Assembly (NCBI GenBank): GCA_030150265.1
Contig: JASLGG010000023.1
Location: forward strand, 99,228-163,227
DNA length: 64,000 bases
Direction of reading: 5' to 3'
Source of the DNA: Protaetiibacter sp.
GTDB lineage: Bacteria; Actinomycetota; Actinomycetes; Actinomycetales; Microbacteriaceae
Of the stretch, positions 24,863-33,169 are shown in pieces. The notes beneath the pieces were generated by a model that worked only from the letters and a program-made list of their open reading frames with translations, did no database searches and was not told the DNA's origin. The translations under genes and the position numbers were made by a program. Numbering within the stretch: the first letter of the stretch is position 1; every line of letters begins with the position of its first letter.

Positions 24863-25288
24863 ATGAACCAGAAGCACATAAAGCTACTCAGAAGCGCCAC
24901 CGTTTCTGCGGTCGTAGGCATCGCAGCCGCACTGCTAACCGGGCCGGTCGCGGCCAACGCAGGCACCACAGTGTGCTGCTTCCGGTACTGGGGAGTCAGC
25001 AATCCAGGGGCATACGGAGGTAACGGCAACTATAAGCAAAGTCCGACCGTGAGCCTCATCGATTGGGGATCGGTCTGGGTCGAGGACACGAGCGGCGCAA
25101 TGACGCAGACGAGCCAGGTGCGCTGGATTACTGGAAGCACAAGCGCGACTGGGCCCGGCGGTGGATGGTTGTATGCCGATCCGGGCGGAGAGGTCTCCTA
25201 CGCGTACGCCCGTTGCGGGTTCAACTGGACCGCAATCGACCCGCTCAACCCCCGGAACATGTACTGCGACATCAAATACTGGGCTTGA
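24863..25288 (+). CDS. Small secreted protein of unknown function
   Basis: A 141-residue protein with a clear Sec signal peptide (KLLRSATVSAVVGIAAALLTG, probable cleavage after VAANA). The mature part of about 106 residues begins GTTVCCFRYWGVSNPGAYGG. It is rich in Trp, Gly, Ser and aromatic residues and has four cysteines (Cys-Cys near the start and two near the C-terminus), suggesting disulfides. I recognise no family. GGAG (24856-24859) precedes the ATG. It is the first of three tightly linked genes with lower GC than the surroundings, which suggests transfer. A secreted toxin, bacteriocin-like peptide or surface protein is possible, but nothing in the sequence decides between these. Confidence 0.65.
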   Translation: MNQKHIKLLRSATVSAVVGIAAALLTGPVAANAGTTVCCFRYWGVSNPGAYGGNGNYKQSPTVSLIDWGSVWVEDTSGAMTQTSQVRWITGSTSATGPGGGWLYADPGGEVSYAYARCGFNWTAIDPLNPRNMYCDIKYWA

Positions 25289-25299
25289 CGGAGGCAAGA

Positions 25300-25908
25300 A
25301 TGAGTGAAGGAAAGGCCACACCGCGCATCCGGGTCACGATCAGCACGATTGCCTTGTCGATCGTCGCCTCGGCAGCGGCCGGCTTTGGCGCCACGTCAGC
25401 ATGGGCAACCGGAAACGCCGGGCCAGATGCCTACCTCCAAGCACTCTCAAGACCAGGAACATCGATAGATCAGTTGCCCCCCAACAAAGATGGGGACCTG
25501 TATTTCGAAGGAGCAGGACTGCGCTACGAATCCACACGGTACCTCGGCGCAACTGCCGCCGCCAGATTCTGGGTCGCGATCAACGAGCGTGAGCAGATAT
25601 GCCTGGTGAACATTCTGACCGCTACGGGTGGCGCTTCGATGTCATGCGTAACCGCCCATCAGTTCGGAAAGTCGGGCGTGTCCAGCAGCGTCACCTCCGT
25701 CAACGAGACAGGCGAGGAAGGCTATGTTGAGGCGTATCTCATACCGGATTCACTCAGTTTCACCGAAGTCCCAGAGGGGTTGTCCGCCCTCGCCGGCAAC
25801 GTGATCACCGGTGACAGCCGAGGCCATCAAGGCCCTCTCACCGCATCCACTTTGGATGGAAGAGCCCAGATAGAGATGCAACTCGTCCACCCTGAGCCGG
25901 TGCCTTGA
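25300..25908 (+). CDS. Secreted protein of unknown function
   Basis: A 202-residue protein with an N-terminal signal sequence (RVTISTIALSIVASAAAGFG, likely cleaved near SAWA). The mature part starts TGNAGPDAYLQALSRPGTSI and includes ARFWVAINEREQICLVNILT and GASMSCVTAHQFGKSG, with two cysteines. No family was recognised. GGAGG lies directly before the ATG at 25300, and the gene begins 11 bp after the previous stop. Its own stop overlaps the TTG start of the next gene. Codon use is less GC-biased than in the flanking genes. It should function together with its two neighbours, probably outside the cell. Confidence 0.65.
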   Translation: MSEGKATPRIRVTISTIALSIVASAAAGFGATSAWATGNAGPDAYLQALSRPGTSIDQLPPNKDGDLYFEGAGLRYESTRYLGATAAARFWVAINEREQICLVNILTATGGASMSCVTAHQFGKSGVSSSVTSVNETGEEGYVEAYLIPDSLSFTEVPEGLSALAGNVITGDSRGHQGPLTASTLDGRAQIEMQLVHPEPVP

Positions 25909-26369
25909 TCCCAACTCGAGGTATTCGCCCATCCGCCCTTCTTATCGGGAGTTTGGCCGGACTCACAGTCATACTTGTGAGCGCGTATGGGTCAGCCCTC
26001 AGCTGGGCGACGACCGCCGGCGTGATTCTTGGCCCCGATCTAATGCCTGCTGGATTCAAGTCACCAACTTCTTCGTGGCCATTCATTCTGACAGCAGGGG
26101 CATTGGTGGCCTCGGTAGCTCTCGGGTTGATGTCACTAATTCCTCATTTTGGCGCAGGTGTCATCTTCTCGGCGGCGGGCGTGACGTTCTTGGGCTTAGT
26201 GGCGGCTATCGTCATCACAAATTCCAATCAGCAAGTTTTTCAACAGCAACCAATGTGGATGAAATTCATCTCATTTGCTGCCGAGTCTCAAGCGCTCACT
26301 GTGTTCTCGACGATCATGCTGATTCTGGCCGCCGGTCTCATCCGACACCGAACCCCCAAAGAACCTTGA
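25905..26369 (+). CDS. Small integral membrane protein, four predicted helices
   Basis: A 154-residue membrane protein that probably starts at TTG 25905 (TTGA overlap with the previous stop). Hydrophobic stretches are at about residues 12-32 (LLIGSLAGLTVILVSAYGSA), 60-78 (FILTAGALVASVALGLMSL), 83-105 (GVIFSAAGVTFLGLVAAIVI) and 128-145 (VFSTIMLILAAGLI). No family was recognised. As the third gene of the low-GC module it could be an immunity, anchoring or export factor for the two secreted proteins. That is a guess from layout only. The short intergenic stretch after it has a GC-rich dyad (GTCCGCCGGGCGGC) that may end the transcript. Confidence 0.6.
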   Translation: MIPTRGIRPSALLIGSLAGLTVILVSAYGSALSWATTAGVILGPDLMPAGFKSPTSSWPFILTAGALVASVALGLMSLIPHFGAGVIFSAAGVTFLGLVAAIVITNSNQQVFQQQPMWMKFISFAAESQALTVFSTIMLILAAGLIRHRTPKEP

Positions 26370-26534
26370 GCGCCGCCGTCGCCCTCACCCGTAAGGAGGT
26401 CCGCCGGGCGGCGCCCAACGGGTTCGTTATCGTTTCGTAACATACAAGGCTGTTTTCGGTTAGTTTCTTTCCAGTAGCGTTGCGGCATCGCGGCCAGCCC
26501 GCGTTCCCTCAATGACGAAAGGAACACCAGAGCA

Positions 26535-28205
26535 ATGCGCCGATCCACCACCCGCACAGCGATCGCCCTCGCGGCCGCCACGGCGAGCCTCGCGATGGCC
26601 CTCACCGGCTGTACCCCCGGAGGCTCCGACGCCGGATCCGACTCCAGCGCGGTCCTGCACGTCTGGGCAGGCAGCGCCACCCCCATCAACAAGAACTTCA
26701 ACCCCTTCGCCGCCGACACCGCGGCCCACGCGACCTTCGGCGCGATCTACGAGCCGCTGTTCTTCTTCAACCAGCTCTCGAGCGACGCCCCCATCGGCCT
26801 CATCGGCGACAGCTTCGAGTACAGCGCCGACGGCACCGTGCTCACCGTGCACATCAAGTCCGGCCAGAAGTGGAACGACGGGAAGCCCCTCACCTCGAAG
26901 GACGTCGCCTTCACCTTCGGCTACGGCCCCAACAAGACCGACAAGCTCCTCTCGGTCGAGACCCCCGACGACACCACCGTCGTGCTCAGCTACGCGGAGC
27001 CGCAGTTCACCTCGGCGTCGCTCACCCTCGGCTCCACCTGGATCGTGCCCGAGCACGTCTGGTCGGGCATCACCGACTTCATGGCCGAGACCAACGCCGA
27101 CGCGCCCGTCGGCTCCGGCCCCTACATGCTGAAGTCGTTCTCGGAGGCCGCCTACACGGTCGAGGCGAACCCGAACTTCCGCGACGGCGCCCCCGCGGTC
27201 AAGGAGGTGCAGTACCTCGGCCTCGACTCGAACCAGTCGTCGGAGGACCTGCTCAAGACCGGCAAGATCGACTGGGTCGGCCAGTTCATCGCCAACCCCG
27301 ACGGGGTCACCGGCTCCGGCGACATCTCCACGATGAACAACCAGCAGGACCCGACCACCATCATCACCTGCTCGAACGCCGCCCTCGGCTGCACGGGCGC
27401 GCAGACGGATCCCGCGGTGCGCCAGGCGATCAACGTCGCCATCGACCGCACCGCGATCGCCGAGAAGGCCTTCGCCGGCCTCCCCGCCGCGAGCAACCCG
27501 GCCTTCGTGCTGCTGCCCCGCGACCAGCAGTGGCTCGGCGACGCCGCCAACGGCGAGAGCCCGCAGTCGGCGAACGCCGCCGAGGCGCAGTCGATCCTCG
27601 AGGCGGCCGGCTACACGAAGGGCGCCGACGGCTTCTACGGCAAGAACGGCACGCCGATCGAGCTCGACCTGTTCTCGCCCGACGGCTGGACCGACTACAA
27701 CGACACCGCGAAGCTGATCAGCGAGCAGGCGGCCGCCGCCGGCATCCGGGTCAACGCCCGCACCGTCTCCGACGCCGAGTACTGGACCCCGATCGCCAAC
27801 GGCGACTTCCAGATGGCGCTGTGGGGCCTCACCCAGTCGCTCGTGCCCGACCCGTACTCGAACTACAGCGAGTACTACACGAGCACCTCGACGGTGCCGG
27901 CCGGCGAGAGCCCCGTGAAGGGCCAGAACTACGCCCGCTACAGCAACCCGGTGGTCGACGCCGCGGTGGCGAGCGCCGCGGCGACCGAGGACGTCGCGAC
28001 CAAGCAGGCGGCCTACGCCGCGGTGCAGACCGAGATCGTGCGCGACCTGCCCTACATCCCGGTGGTGCTGAACGCATCCCAGGCCTTCTTCAACACGAAG
28101 AAGTTCACGGGCTGGCCGACGGAGTCGAACCTCTACGCCAACCCGCTGCCCTACCTGTCCACGGCGTCGGCGATCGTGCTGACCCACCTCAAGCCGGCGG
28201 CGTAA
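26535..28205 (+). CDS. ABC transporter substrate-binding lipoprotein (family 5, OppA/DppA-like)
   Basis: A 556-residue solute-binding lipoprotein with lipobox AMALTGCTPGG. Family 5 features include FGAIYEPLFFFNQLS, VLTVHIKSGQKWNDGKPLTS, KDVAFTFGYG, VRQAINVAIDRTAIAEKAFA and the C-terminal RDLPYIPVVLNASQAFF. This class is named for peptides but often carries oligosaccharides such as cellobiose or chitobiose. Here the operon contains a GH4 glycosidase, a sugar kinase and a ROK regulator rather than peptidases, so a disaccharide ligand is more likely. AAGGA precedes the ATG. First gene of the eight-gene operon; the 165-bp upstream region is AT-rich (26430-26480) and should hold its promoter. Confidence 0.9.
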   Translation: MRRSTTRTAIALAAATASLAMALTGCTPGGSDAGSDSSAVLHVWAGSATPINKNFNPFAADTAAHATFGAIYEPLFFFNQLSSDAPIGLIGDSFEYSADGTVLTVHIKSGQKWNDGKPLTSKDVAFTFGYGPNKTDKLLSVETPDDTTVVLSYAEPQFTSASLTLGSTWIVPEHVWSGITDFMAETNADAPVGSGPYMLKSFSEAAYTVEANPNFRDGAPAVKEVQYLGLDSNQSSEDLLKTGKIDWVGQFIANPDGVTGSGDISTMNNQQDPTTIITCSNAALGCTGAQTDPAVRQAINVAIDRTAIAEKAFAGLPAASNPAFVLLPRDQQWLGDAANGESPQSANAAEAQSILEAAGYTKGADGFYGKNGTPIELDLFSPDGWTDYNDTAKLISEQAAAAGIRVNARTVSDAEYWTPIANGDFQMALWGLTQSLVPDPYSNYSEYYTSTSTVPAGESPVKGQNYARYSNPVVDAAVASAAATEDVATKQAAYAAVQTEIVRDLPYIPVVLNASQAFFNTKKFTGWPTESNLYANPLPYLSTASAIVLTHLKPAA

Positions 28206-28238
28206 GGCCACGGGCGGACGCGGGAGGAGGAGAGTGGG

Positions 28239-29243
28239 ATGAGCTTCTACCTGAGACGCATCGGGTTCTACCTGGTGACCCTGTGGGCGGCCATCTCGCT
28301 CAACTTCCTCCTCCCGCGGCTGCTCCCCGGCGACCCGGCCGCGATCATGCTCGGCAAGCTGCGCCGGGCGAACGGCGGCCGGCCGCTCTCCGAGGAGACG
28401 GTCCGGGCGATCACCTCGATCCTCGGCGGCGACAAGAACACGCCGATGTGGGACCAGTACATCGCCTACTGGGGGCGGCTGCTGCAGGGCGACCTCGGCA
28501 TCTCCTCCACGCGGTACCCCGCGCACGTCGCCGACCTGATCGGCTCGGCGCTGCCGTGGACCGTGGTGCTCGTCGGCACGGCGACGGTCATCTCCTTCGT
28601 GCTGGGCCTCGCGATCGGCGCCTGGGTGGGGTGGAAGCGGGGCACCTGGCTCGATCACCTCATCCCGTTCACGACCGTGCTGCAGTCCATCCCGTACTTC
28701 TGGCTGGCCCTCGTGCTCGTCGCGATCTTCGCGGTGCAGCTGGGCCTGCTGCCCATCGTGGGGGGATACGACGTCTTCTCCTTCCCCGCGGGTCCCGAGC
28801 TCAGCTGGCCGTTCCTGGGCAGCGCAGTGGTGCACGCGATCCTGCCCGCGACGACGATCGTGCTGTCGTCGGTGGGCGGCTGGCTGCTCGGGATGCGGAA
28901 CATGATGGTCTCGGAGATGTCCGAGGACTACGTCGTGACGGCGGAGGCGAAGGGACTGCGCCCCGGCCGGGTGCGCACCCGCTACGCGGCCCGCAACGCC
29001 GCGATCCCGAGCCTCGCGGGCTTCGGCATCGCGCTCGGCTTCGTCGTGGCCGGCTCCATCGTGATGGAGCAGGTGTTCAGCTACCCCGGCATCGGCAAGC
29101 TGATGATCCAGGCCGTGCAGGGCCTCGACTACGCGCTCATGCAGGGCGTCTTCCTCGTGATCACCCTCACGGTGCTCGCGGCCAACTTCGTCATGGACCT
29201 GATCTACGGGTTCATCGACCCCCGGGTGAGGCACGATGTCTGA
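28239..29243 (+). CDS. ABC transporter permease (OppB/DppB-like)
   Basis: A 334-residue permease with six helices. The N-terminal segment is FYLRRIGFYLVTLWAAISLN, followed by a long external loop (RLLPGDPAAIMLGKLR), and the coupling loop reads EDYVVTAEAKGLRPGRVRTRYAARNAAIPS, typical of the OppB class. The C-terminal VFSYPGIGKLMIQAVQGLDY and DLIYGFIDPRVR are strongly conserved in the family. Overlaps the next permease gene by 8 bp. Forms the channel with the OppC-like protein for the preceding lipoprotein's ligand. Confidence 0.92.
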   Translation: MSFYLRRIGFYLVTLWAAISLNFLLPRLLPGDPAAIMLGKLRRANGGRPLSEETVRAITSILGGDKNTPMWDQYIAYWGRLLQGDLGISSTRYPAHVADLIGSALPWTVVLVGTATVISFVLGLAIGAWVGWKRGTWLDHLIPFTTVLQSIPYFWLALVLVAIFAVQLGLLPIVGGYDVFSFPAGPELSWPFLGSAVVHAILPATTIVLSSVGGWLLGMRNMMVSEMSEDYVVTAEAKGLRPGRVRTRYAARNAAIPSLAGFGIALGFVVAGSIVMEQVFSYPGIGKLMIQAVQGLDYALMQGVFLVITLTVLAANFVMDLIYGFIDPRVRHDV

Positions 29244-30219
29244 GACCACCACGAGCGCCATCGCCACCGCGCGCTCCGAGCGGCGGCGCGAGTCGGGCAT
29301 CGCGCACCTGCTGCCCCGCTGGTCGGGCAAGCTCGTCGCGGGCGTCGTGATCGTCGGCGCGATCGTGCTCTTCGGGCTCGTCGGCCCGTTGCTCACCCCC
29401 GACCCCCGCTTCTCCGGCAACCCCTCGCTGCTGCCGCCCGGCCCCGACCACCTGCTCGGCACCTCGAAGCTCGGCTACGACGTGCTCGCCCAGCTCGCAC
29501 ACGGCACCCAGGGCTCGCTCTTCGTCGGCGTGGTCGGCGGCGTCACGGCCCTTCTCCTCGCGATCGTCTTCGGCATCCTGGCCGGCTACTTCGGCGGGGT
29601 GCTCGACGAGCTGCTCACCGTCGTGACGAACATCATGCTCGTGATCCCCGGCCTCCCCCTCGTGATGGTGATCGCCGCCTACGTGCAGAACACCGAGGGC
29701 CTCGGGCCGCTCGCCCGCAGCTCGGTGCTCGTGGCGCTCGTGCTCGGCGTCACCGGATGGGCGGGTTCGGCGGTCGTGCTGCGCGCGCAGGCGAGGTCGC
29801 TGCGCACCCGGGAGTACGTGGCGGCGGCGCGCGTCGCGGGCGAGGGCTCGCTGCGGATCATCTTCGTCGAGATCCTGCCGAACCTCGTGCCGCTCATCGC
29901 CGCCCAGCTCATCTTCGGCATCATCTTCGCCGTGCTCGGCGAGGCGGGCCTCTCCTACCTCGGCCTCGGGCCGACCGGCTCCATCACGCTCGGCACCATG
30001 CTCAACGACGCGCAGACCGGCCAGGCGGTCGGCACCGGCGCCTGGTGGTGGTTCGTGCCGCCGGGCGCGGTCATCGCGGCCCTCGGAGCCGGGCTCTCGC
30101 TCATCAACTTCGCGATCGACGAGGTCATCAACCCGCGGCTGCGACTCGCCCCCAAGGCGGCTCGCGCCCAGCGCAAGGCCCTCGCGCACGAGACGGCCGT
30201 GGACGGAGGCGTCGCATGA
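29236..30219 (+). CDS. ABC transporter permease (OppC/DppC-like)
   Basis: A 327-residue permease of the OppC class. Features are FGLVGPLLTPDPRFSGNPSL, the conserved HLLGTSKLGYDVLAQLAHGT block before the membrane domain, and the coupling loop REYVAAARVAGEGSLRIIFVEILPNLVPLI. A segment near the C-terminus (GAWWWFVPPGAVIAALGAGL) is also standard. Starts 8 bp inside the OppB-like gene and ends in a 4-bp overlap with the first ATPase gene, so the importer is made as one translationally coupled set. Confidence 0.92.
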   Translation: MSETTTSAIATARSERRRESGIAHLLPRWSGKLVAGVVIVGAIVLFGLVGPLLTPDPRFSGNPSLLPPGPDHLLGTSKLGYDVLAQLAHGTQGSLFVGVVGGVTALLLAIVFGILAGYFGGVLDELLTVVTNIMLVIPGLPLVMVIAAYVQNTEGLGPLARSSVLVALVLGVTGWAGSAVVLRAQARSLRTREYVAAARVAGEGSLRIIFVEILPNLVPLIAAQLIFGIIFAVLGEAGLSYLGLGPTGSITLGTMLNDAQTGQAVGTGAWWWFVPPGAVIAALGAGLSLINFAIDEVINPRLRLAPKAARAQRKALAHETAVDGGVA

Positions 30220-31106
30220 TCCGGGCAGAAGCCCAGGGCACGACAGTCGAGGGCACGGCCGGGGTGCCGGTGCTCGAGGCGCGCGACGTGTCGATCCGCT
30301 ACGAGGTCGACCCGCCCGTCGACGCCGTGCGCAACGTGTCGCTCACCCTCCACCGCGGCGAGATCCTCGGCCTCGCGGGAGAGTCCGGATGCGGCAAGAC
30401 CACCTTCGCCTACGGCCTCAACCGGCTGCTCAAGGCACCCGCCGTGCTCACCTCGGGCGAGGTCGTGTTCCACGATGCCTCGGGCACGGACGTCGACGTG
30501 GTCGCCCTGGACGGCGAGCAGCTGCGGCGCTTCCGCTGGGACAAGGTGTCGATGGTGTTCCAGGGGTCGATGAACTCCCTCAACCCGGTCATGTCGGTGC
30601 GCCGCCAGCTGCACGACGTGTTCACGACCCACCGGCCGGGCATGTCGCGCCGCGAGCGCGACGCCCGCACCGCCGAGCTCCTCGGTCTCGTGGGCGTCGA
30701 CCCGGCGCGCGCCTCGAGCTTCCCGCACCAGCTCTCGGGCGGCATGCGGCAGCGCGTCATGATCGCCATGGCGCTCGCCCTCGACCCGCAGGTGATGATC
30801 ATGGACGAGCCGACGACGGCGCTCGACGTCGTCGTGCAGCGCGGCATCATCCGCGAGATCATGCGGCTGCGCGAACGGCTCGGCTTCGCCGTCATCTTCA
30901 TCACCCACGACCTGCCGCTGCTCATCGAGATCAGCGACCGGATCGCGGTGATGCTCGAGGGCGCGATCGTCGAGCTCGGCACCGCCGAGGAGGTCTACCG
31001 CCACCCGAAGGCGGCGTACACCCGGAAGCTGCTCTCGAGCTTCCCGAGCCTCACGGGCGAGCGCGGCGCGTTCATCCGCGGTGGCGCACAGGAGGGGATC
31101 GCATGA
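30216..31106 (+). CDS. ABC transporter ATP-binding protein (OppD/DppD-like)
   Basis: A 296-residue ATPase. Walker A is GLAGESGCGKTTFAYG, the Q-loop is MVFQGSMNSLNPVMSV, the signature is QLSGGMRQRVMIAMAL, Walker B is VMIMDEPTTALDVVVQ and the switch is FITHDLPLLIE. The C-terminal HPKAAYTRKLLSSFPSL is typical of the OppD class. The usual C-terminal cysteine cluster for an iron-sulfur centre seen in many OppD/DppD proteins is not present here, as the protein ends soon after at AFIRGGAQEGIA. Pairs with the next gene to drive the importer. Confidence 0.92.
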   Translation: MIRAEAQGTTVEGTAGVPVLEARDVSIRYEVDPPVDAVRNVSLTLHRGEILGLAGESGCGKTTFAYGLNRLLKAPAVLTSGEVVFHDASGTDVDVVALDGEQLRRFRWDKVSMVFQGSMNSLNPVMSVRRQLHDVFTTHRPGMSRRERDARTAELLGLVGVDPARASSFPHQLSGGMRQRVMIAMALALDPQVMIMDEPTTALDVVVQRGIIREIMRLRERLGFAVIFITHDLPLLIEISDRIAVMLEGAIVELGTAEEVYRHPKAAYTRKLLSSFPSLTGERGAFIRGGAQEGIA

Positions 31107-31939
31107 CCGCGGGGCTCGAAGCGCGCTCGCTCGTGAAGGACTTCCGGCTGCGCAGCGGCCTGCGCTTCTCGACCCTGCACGCGGTGCAGGACGTCTCGTT
31201 CACCCTCGAGCCGGGACGCACGATCTCGATCGTGGGCGAGAGCGGCTCCGGCAAGTCGACGGTGGCGCGCATCATCACCCAGCTCGAGCGACTCACCTCC
31301 GGCGCCGTGCTGCTCGACGGCGAGCCGATGCCGCGTCACGGCCGGGCGCTCGCCGACTACCGCCGGCAGGTGCAGATGGTCTTCCAGGACCCGTTCGCCT
31401 CGCTCAACCCGTACCACACCATCCGTCACCATCTCGAACGGCCGCTGCGCATCCACCACCCCCGGCTGTCGCGCGAGGAGGTGTACGAGCGCACCATCGA
31501 GCTGCTCGAGCGCGTGCGTCTCACACCCGGGGCGGCGTTCGCCCGGCGCCGGCCGCACGAGCTCTCGGGCGGCCAGCGGCAGCGTGTCGCGATCGCTCGG
31601 GCACTCGCCCCGGGTGCCCGGTTCATCGTGGCCGACGAGCCCGTGTCGATGCTCGACGTGTCGATCCGGCTCGGGGTGCTCAACCTGCTCGCCGACCTCC
31701 AGCGCGAGGAGGGCATCGGCGTGCTGTACATCACGCACGACCTGGCGACCGCGCGGCACTTCTCGGATGAGATCCTCGTCATGAACCGCGGGAGGGTCGT
31801 CGAGCGCGGAAACGCGGACGACGTCATCCTGCGGCCCCAGCACGAGTACACGATGGCGTTGCGCGACGCCGCCGCAGATCCCGAGCGCCTCGGGATGCTG
31901 CGGGACGAGGTCCGCGCGGCGAAGGAAGGCATCCGATGA
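31103..31939 (+). CDS. ABC transporter ATP-binding protein (OppF/DppF-like)
   Basis: A 278-residue ATPase. Walker A is IVGESGSGKSTVARI, the Q-loop is MVFQDPFASLNPYHTI, the signature is ELSGGQRQRVAIARAL, Walker B is FIVADEPVSMLDVSIR and the switch is YITHDLATARHFSDE. It is the second ATPase subunit of the importer. Both ends overlap their neighbours by 4 bp: OppD-like before, ROK regulator after. The substrate follows from the operon as a whole, probably a disaccharide. Confidence 0.92.
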   Translation: MTAGLEARSLVKDFRLRSGLRFSTLHAVQDVSFTLEPGRTISIVGESGSGKSTVARIITQLERLTSGAVLLDGEPMPRHGRALADYRRQVQMVFQDPFASLNPYHTIRHHLERPLRIHHPRLSREEVYERTIELLERVRLTPGAAFARRRPHELSGGQRQRVAIARALAPGARFIVADEPVSMLDVSIRLGVLNLLADLQREEGIGVLYITHDLATARHFSDEILVMNRGRVVERGNADDVILRPQHEYTMALRDAAADPERLGMLRDEVRAAKEGIR

Positions 31940-33126
31940 ACCAGGCCGCCCCCGGCACGCCCACCTGGCTGCGCATCCACAACGACCGCACGGCGTTCCG
32001 GCTGTTCCTCGAGCACGGACCGATGAGCCGCTCGCAGCTCGGCGAGGTCTCCGGCCTGTCGAAGCCCACCGCGGGGCAGATGATCATGCGTCTCGAACGG
32101 ATCGGCCTCATCGCCCCGGCCGGGGAGGTGACGGGCGCGCGCGGCCCCAACGCGGTGTCGTACGGCGTGCGCGGCGACAGCATGACCGGCGTCGCGATCA
32201 GCATCCTCGCCTCCGAGATCGAGGCGGTTCTCGTCGACCCGACGGATGCCGAGCATCCGGTCGTGACGCTGCCCGCGGACCGCGAGCAGCGGGCTCCGGT
32301 AGACGACGTGCGCACCGCCGTCGAGGCCGCGTGCCGCGCGGCGGGCGTCTCGAGCGACTCGGTGAGCGTCGTCGCGGTCGGCGTGCAGGCCGCCGTCGAC
32401 CCCGGCGAGGACACCCTCTCGTTCACCGACACGCTGCCCGGCTGGCCGCAGCAGGGCGCCCGCCGCCTGCTCGAGGAGCAGACCGGGCTCTCGGTGATCC
32501 TCGAGAACGACGTCAACCTCGCCGCGATCGCCGAGCGCGCGGCGGTGCCCGTCGACGAGCTCGGCTCGTTCACCGTGCTGTGGGTCGGCGAGGGCCTCGG
32601 CGTCGGCGTCGACCTCGACGGCGAGGTGCAACGCGGTGCCTTCGGCGGCGCGGGCGAGATCGGCTACCTCGAGGTGCCGCGCTCGGCGGCCGCTCTCGAC
32701 CCCGCGGCGGCCGACTTCACCGACCTGCTCGGCGGGTTCGCGATCCGCGAGCTGCTGGGCGCCGACCCCGACGCGCGTCTCGCCGACGCCCTCGAGCCCC
32801 TCGCGAGGGACGCGTCGCTGCGCGAGGCGCTCGCGGCGCGGCTCGCACTCGCCGCCGCCCCCATCGTGGCGGTGCTCGACCCCGCCGCCGTCGTGCTCGG
32901 AGGCCCCACCTGCCAGGCGGGCGGTCCCGAGCTGGCCCGCCTCGTGCAGGAGCGCTTCGACCGGATGCCGGTACGCGGCGCCGATGCGGCGGACGCCGGG
33001 ATGCTGCGCCACCGCGTCGCGATCCGCACGAGCACCGCCGGCGAGCAGCCCATCCTGCACGGCGCGCGCCGGCTCCTGGTCGACCGCATCCGCGACCTGC
33101 TCGAGTCGGCCATCACCGACGACTGA
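31936..33126 (+). CDS. ROK-family transcriptional regulator
   Basis: A 396-residue ROK repressor-type protein. The winged helix is at about residues 15-60 (RIHNDRTAFRLFLEHGPMSR, SQLGEVSGLSKPTAGQMIMR). The actin-like sugar-binding half includes VVAVGVQAAVDPGEDTLSFT, LSVILENDVNLAAIAERAAV, WVGEGLGVGVDLDG and GGAGEIGYLEVP. The zinc-binding CxCGxxGCxE motif is missing, as in the other ROK protein of this window. Unlike that one, this gene sits inside the operon it probably regulates, giving feedback control of the importer, GH4 enzyme and kinase. No operator resembling the 14657/19218 sites was convincing upstream of 26535. Confidence 0.86.
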   Translation: MNQAAPGTPTWLRIHNDRTAFRLFLEHGPMSRSQLGEVSGLSKPTAGQMIMRLERIGLIAPAGEVTGARGPNAVSYGVRGDSMTGVAISILASEIEAVLVDPTDAEHPVVTLPADREQRAPVDDVRTAVEAACRAAGVSSDSVSVVAVGVQAAVDPGEDTLSFTDTLPGWPQQGARRLLEEQTGLSVILENDVNLAAIAERAAVPVDELGSFTVLWVGEGLGVGVDLDGEVQRGAFGGAGEIGYLEVPRSAAALDPAAADFTDLLGGFAIRELLGADPDARLADALEPLARDASLREALAARLALAAAPIVAVLDPAAVVLGGPTCQAGGPELARLVQERFDRMPVRGADAADAGMLRHRVAIRTSTAGEQPILHGARRLLVDRIRDLLESAITDD

Positions 33127-33169
33127 CCCCACCCGCGCATCCGCGCACCGAATCCCCTGGAGGAACAGC

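Noticed and set aside
24863..25288. Lactococcin-972-type bacteriocin
   Set aside because: Size and signal peptide fit, but the family's Gly-Gly-Thr-Trp and Ser-x-Tyr-x-His landmarks are absent, so I left it as unknown secreted protein.
26440..26480. ROK operator of the 14657/19218 type upstream of the Opp-like operon (GGTTAGTTTCTTTCC)
   Set aside because: Only a few bases of one half-site match and there is no dyad, so I did not list it as a site.
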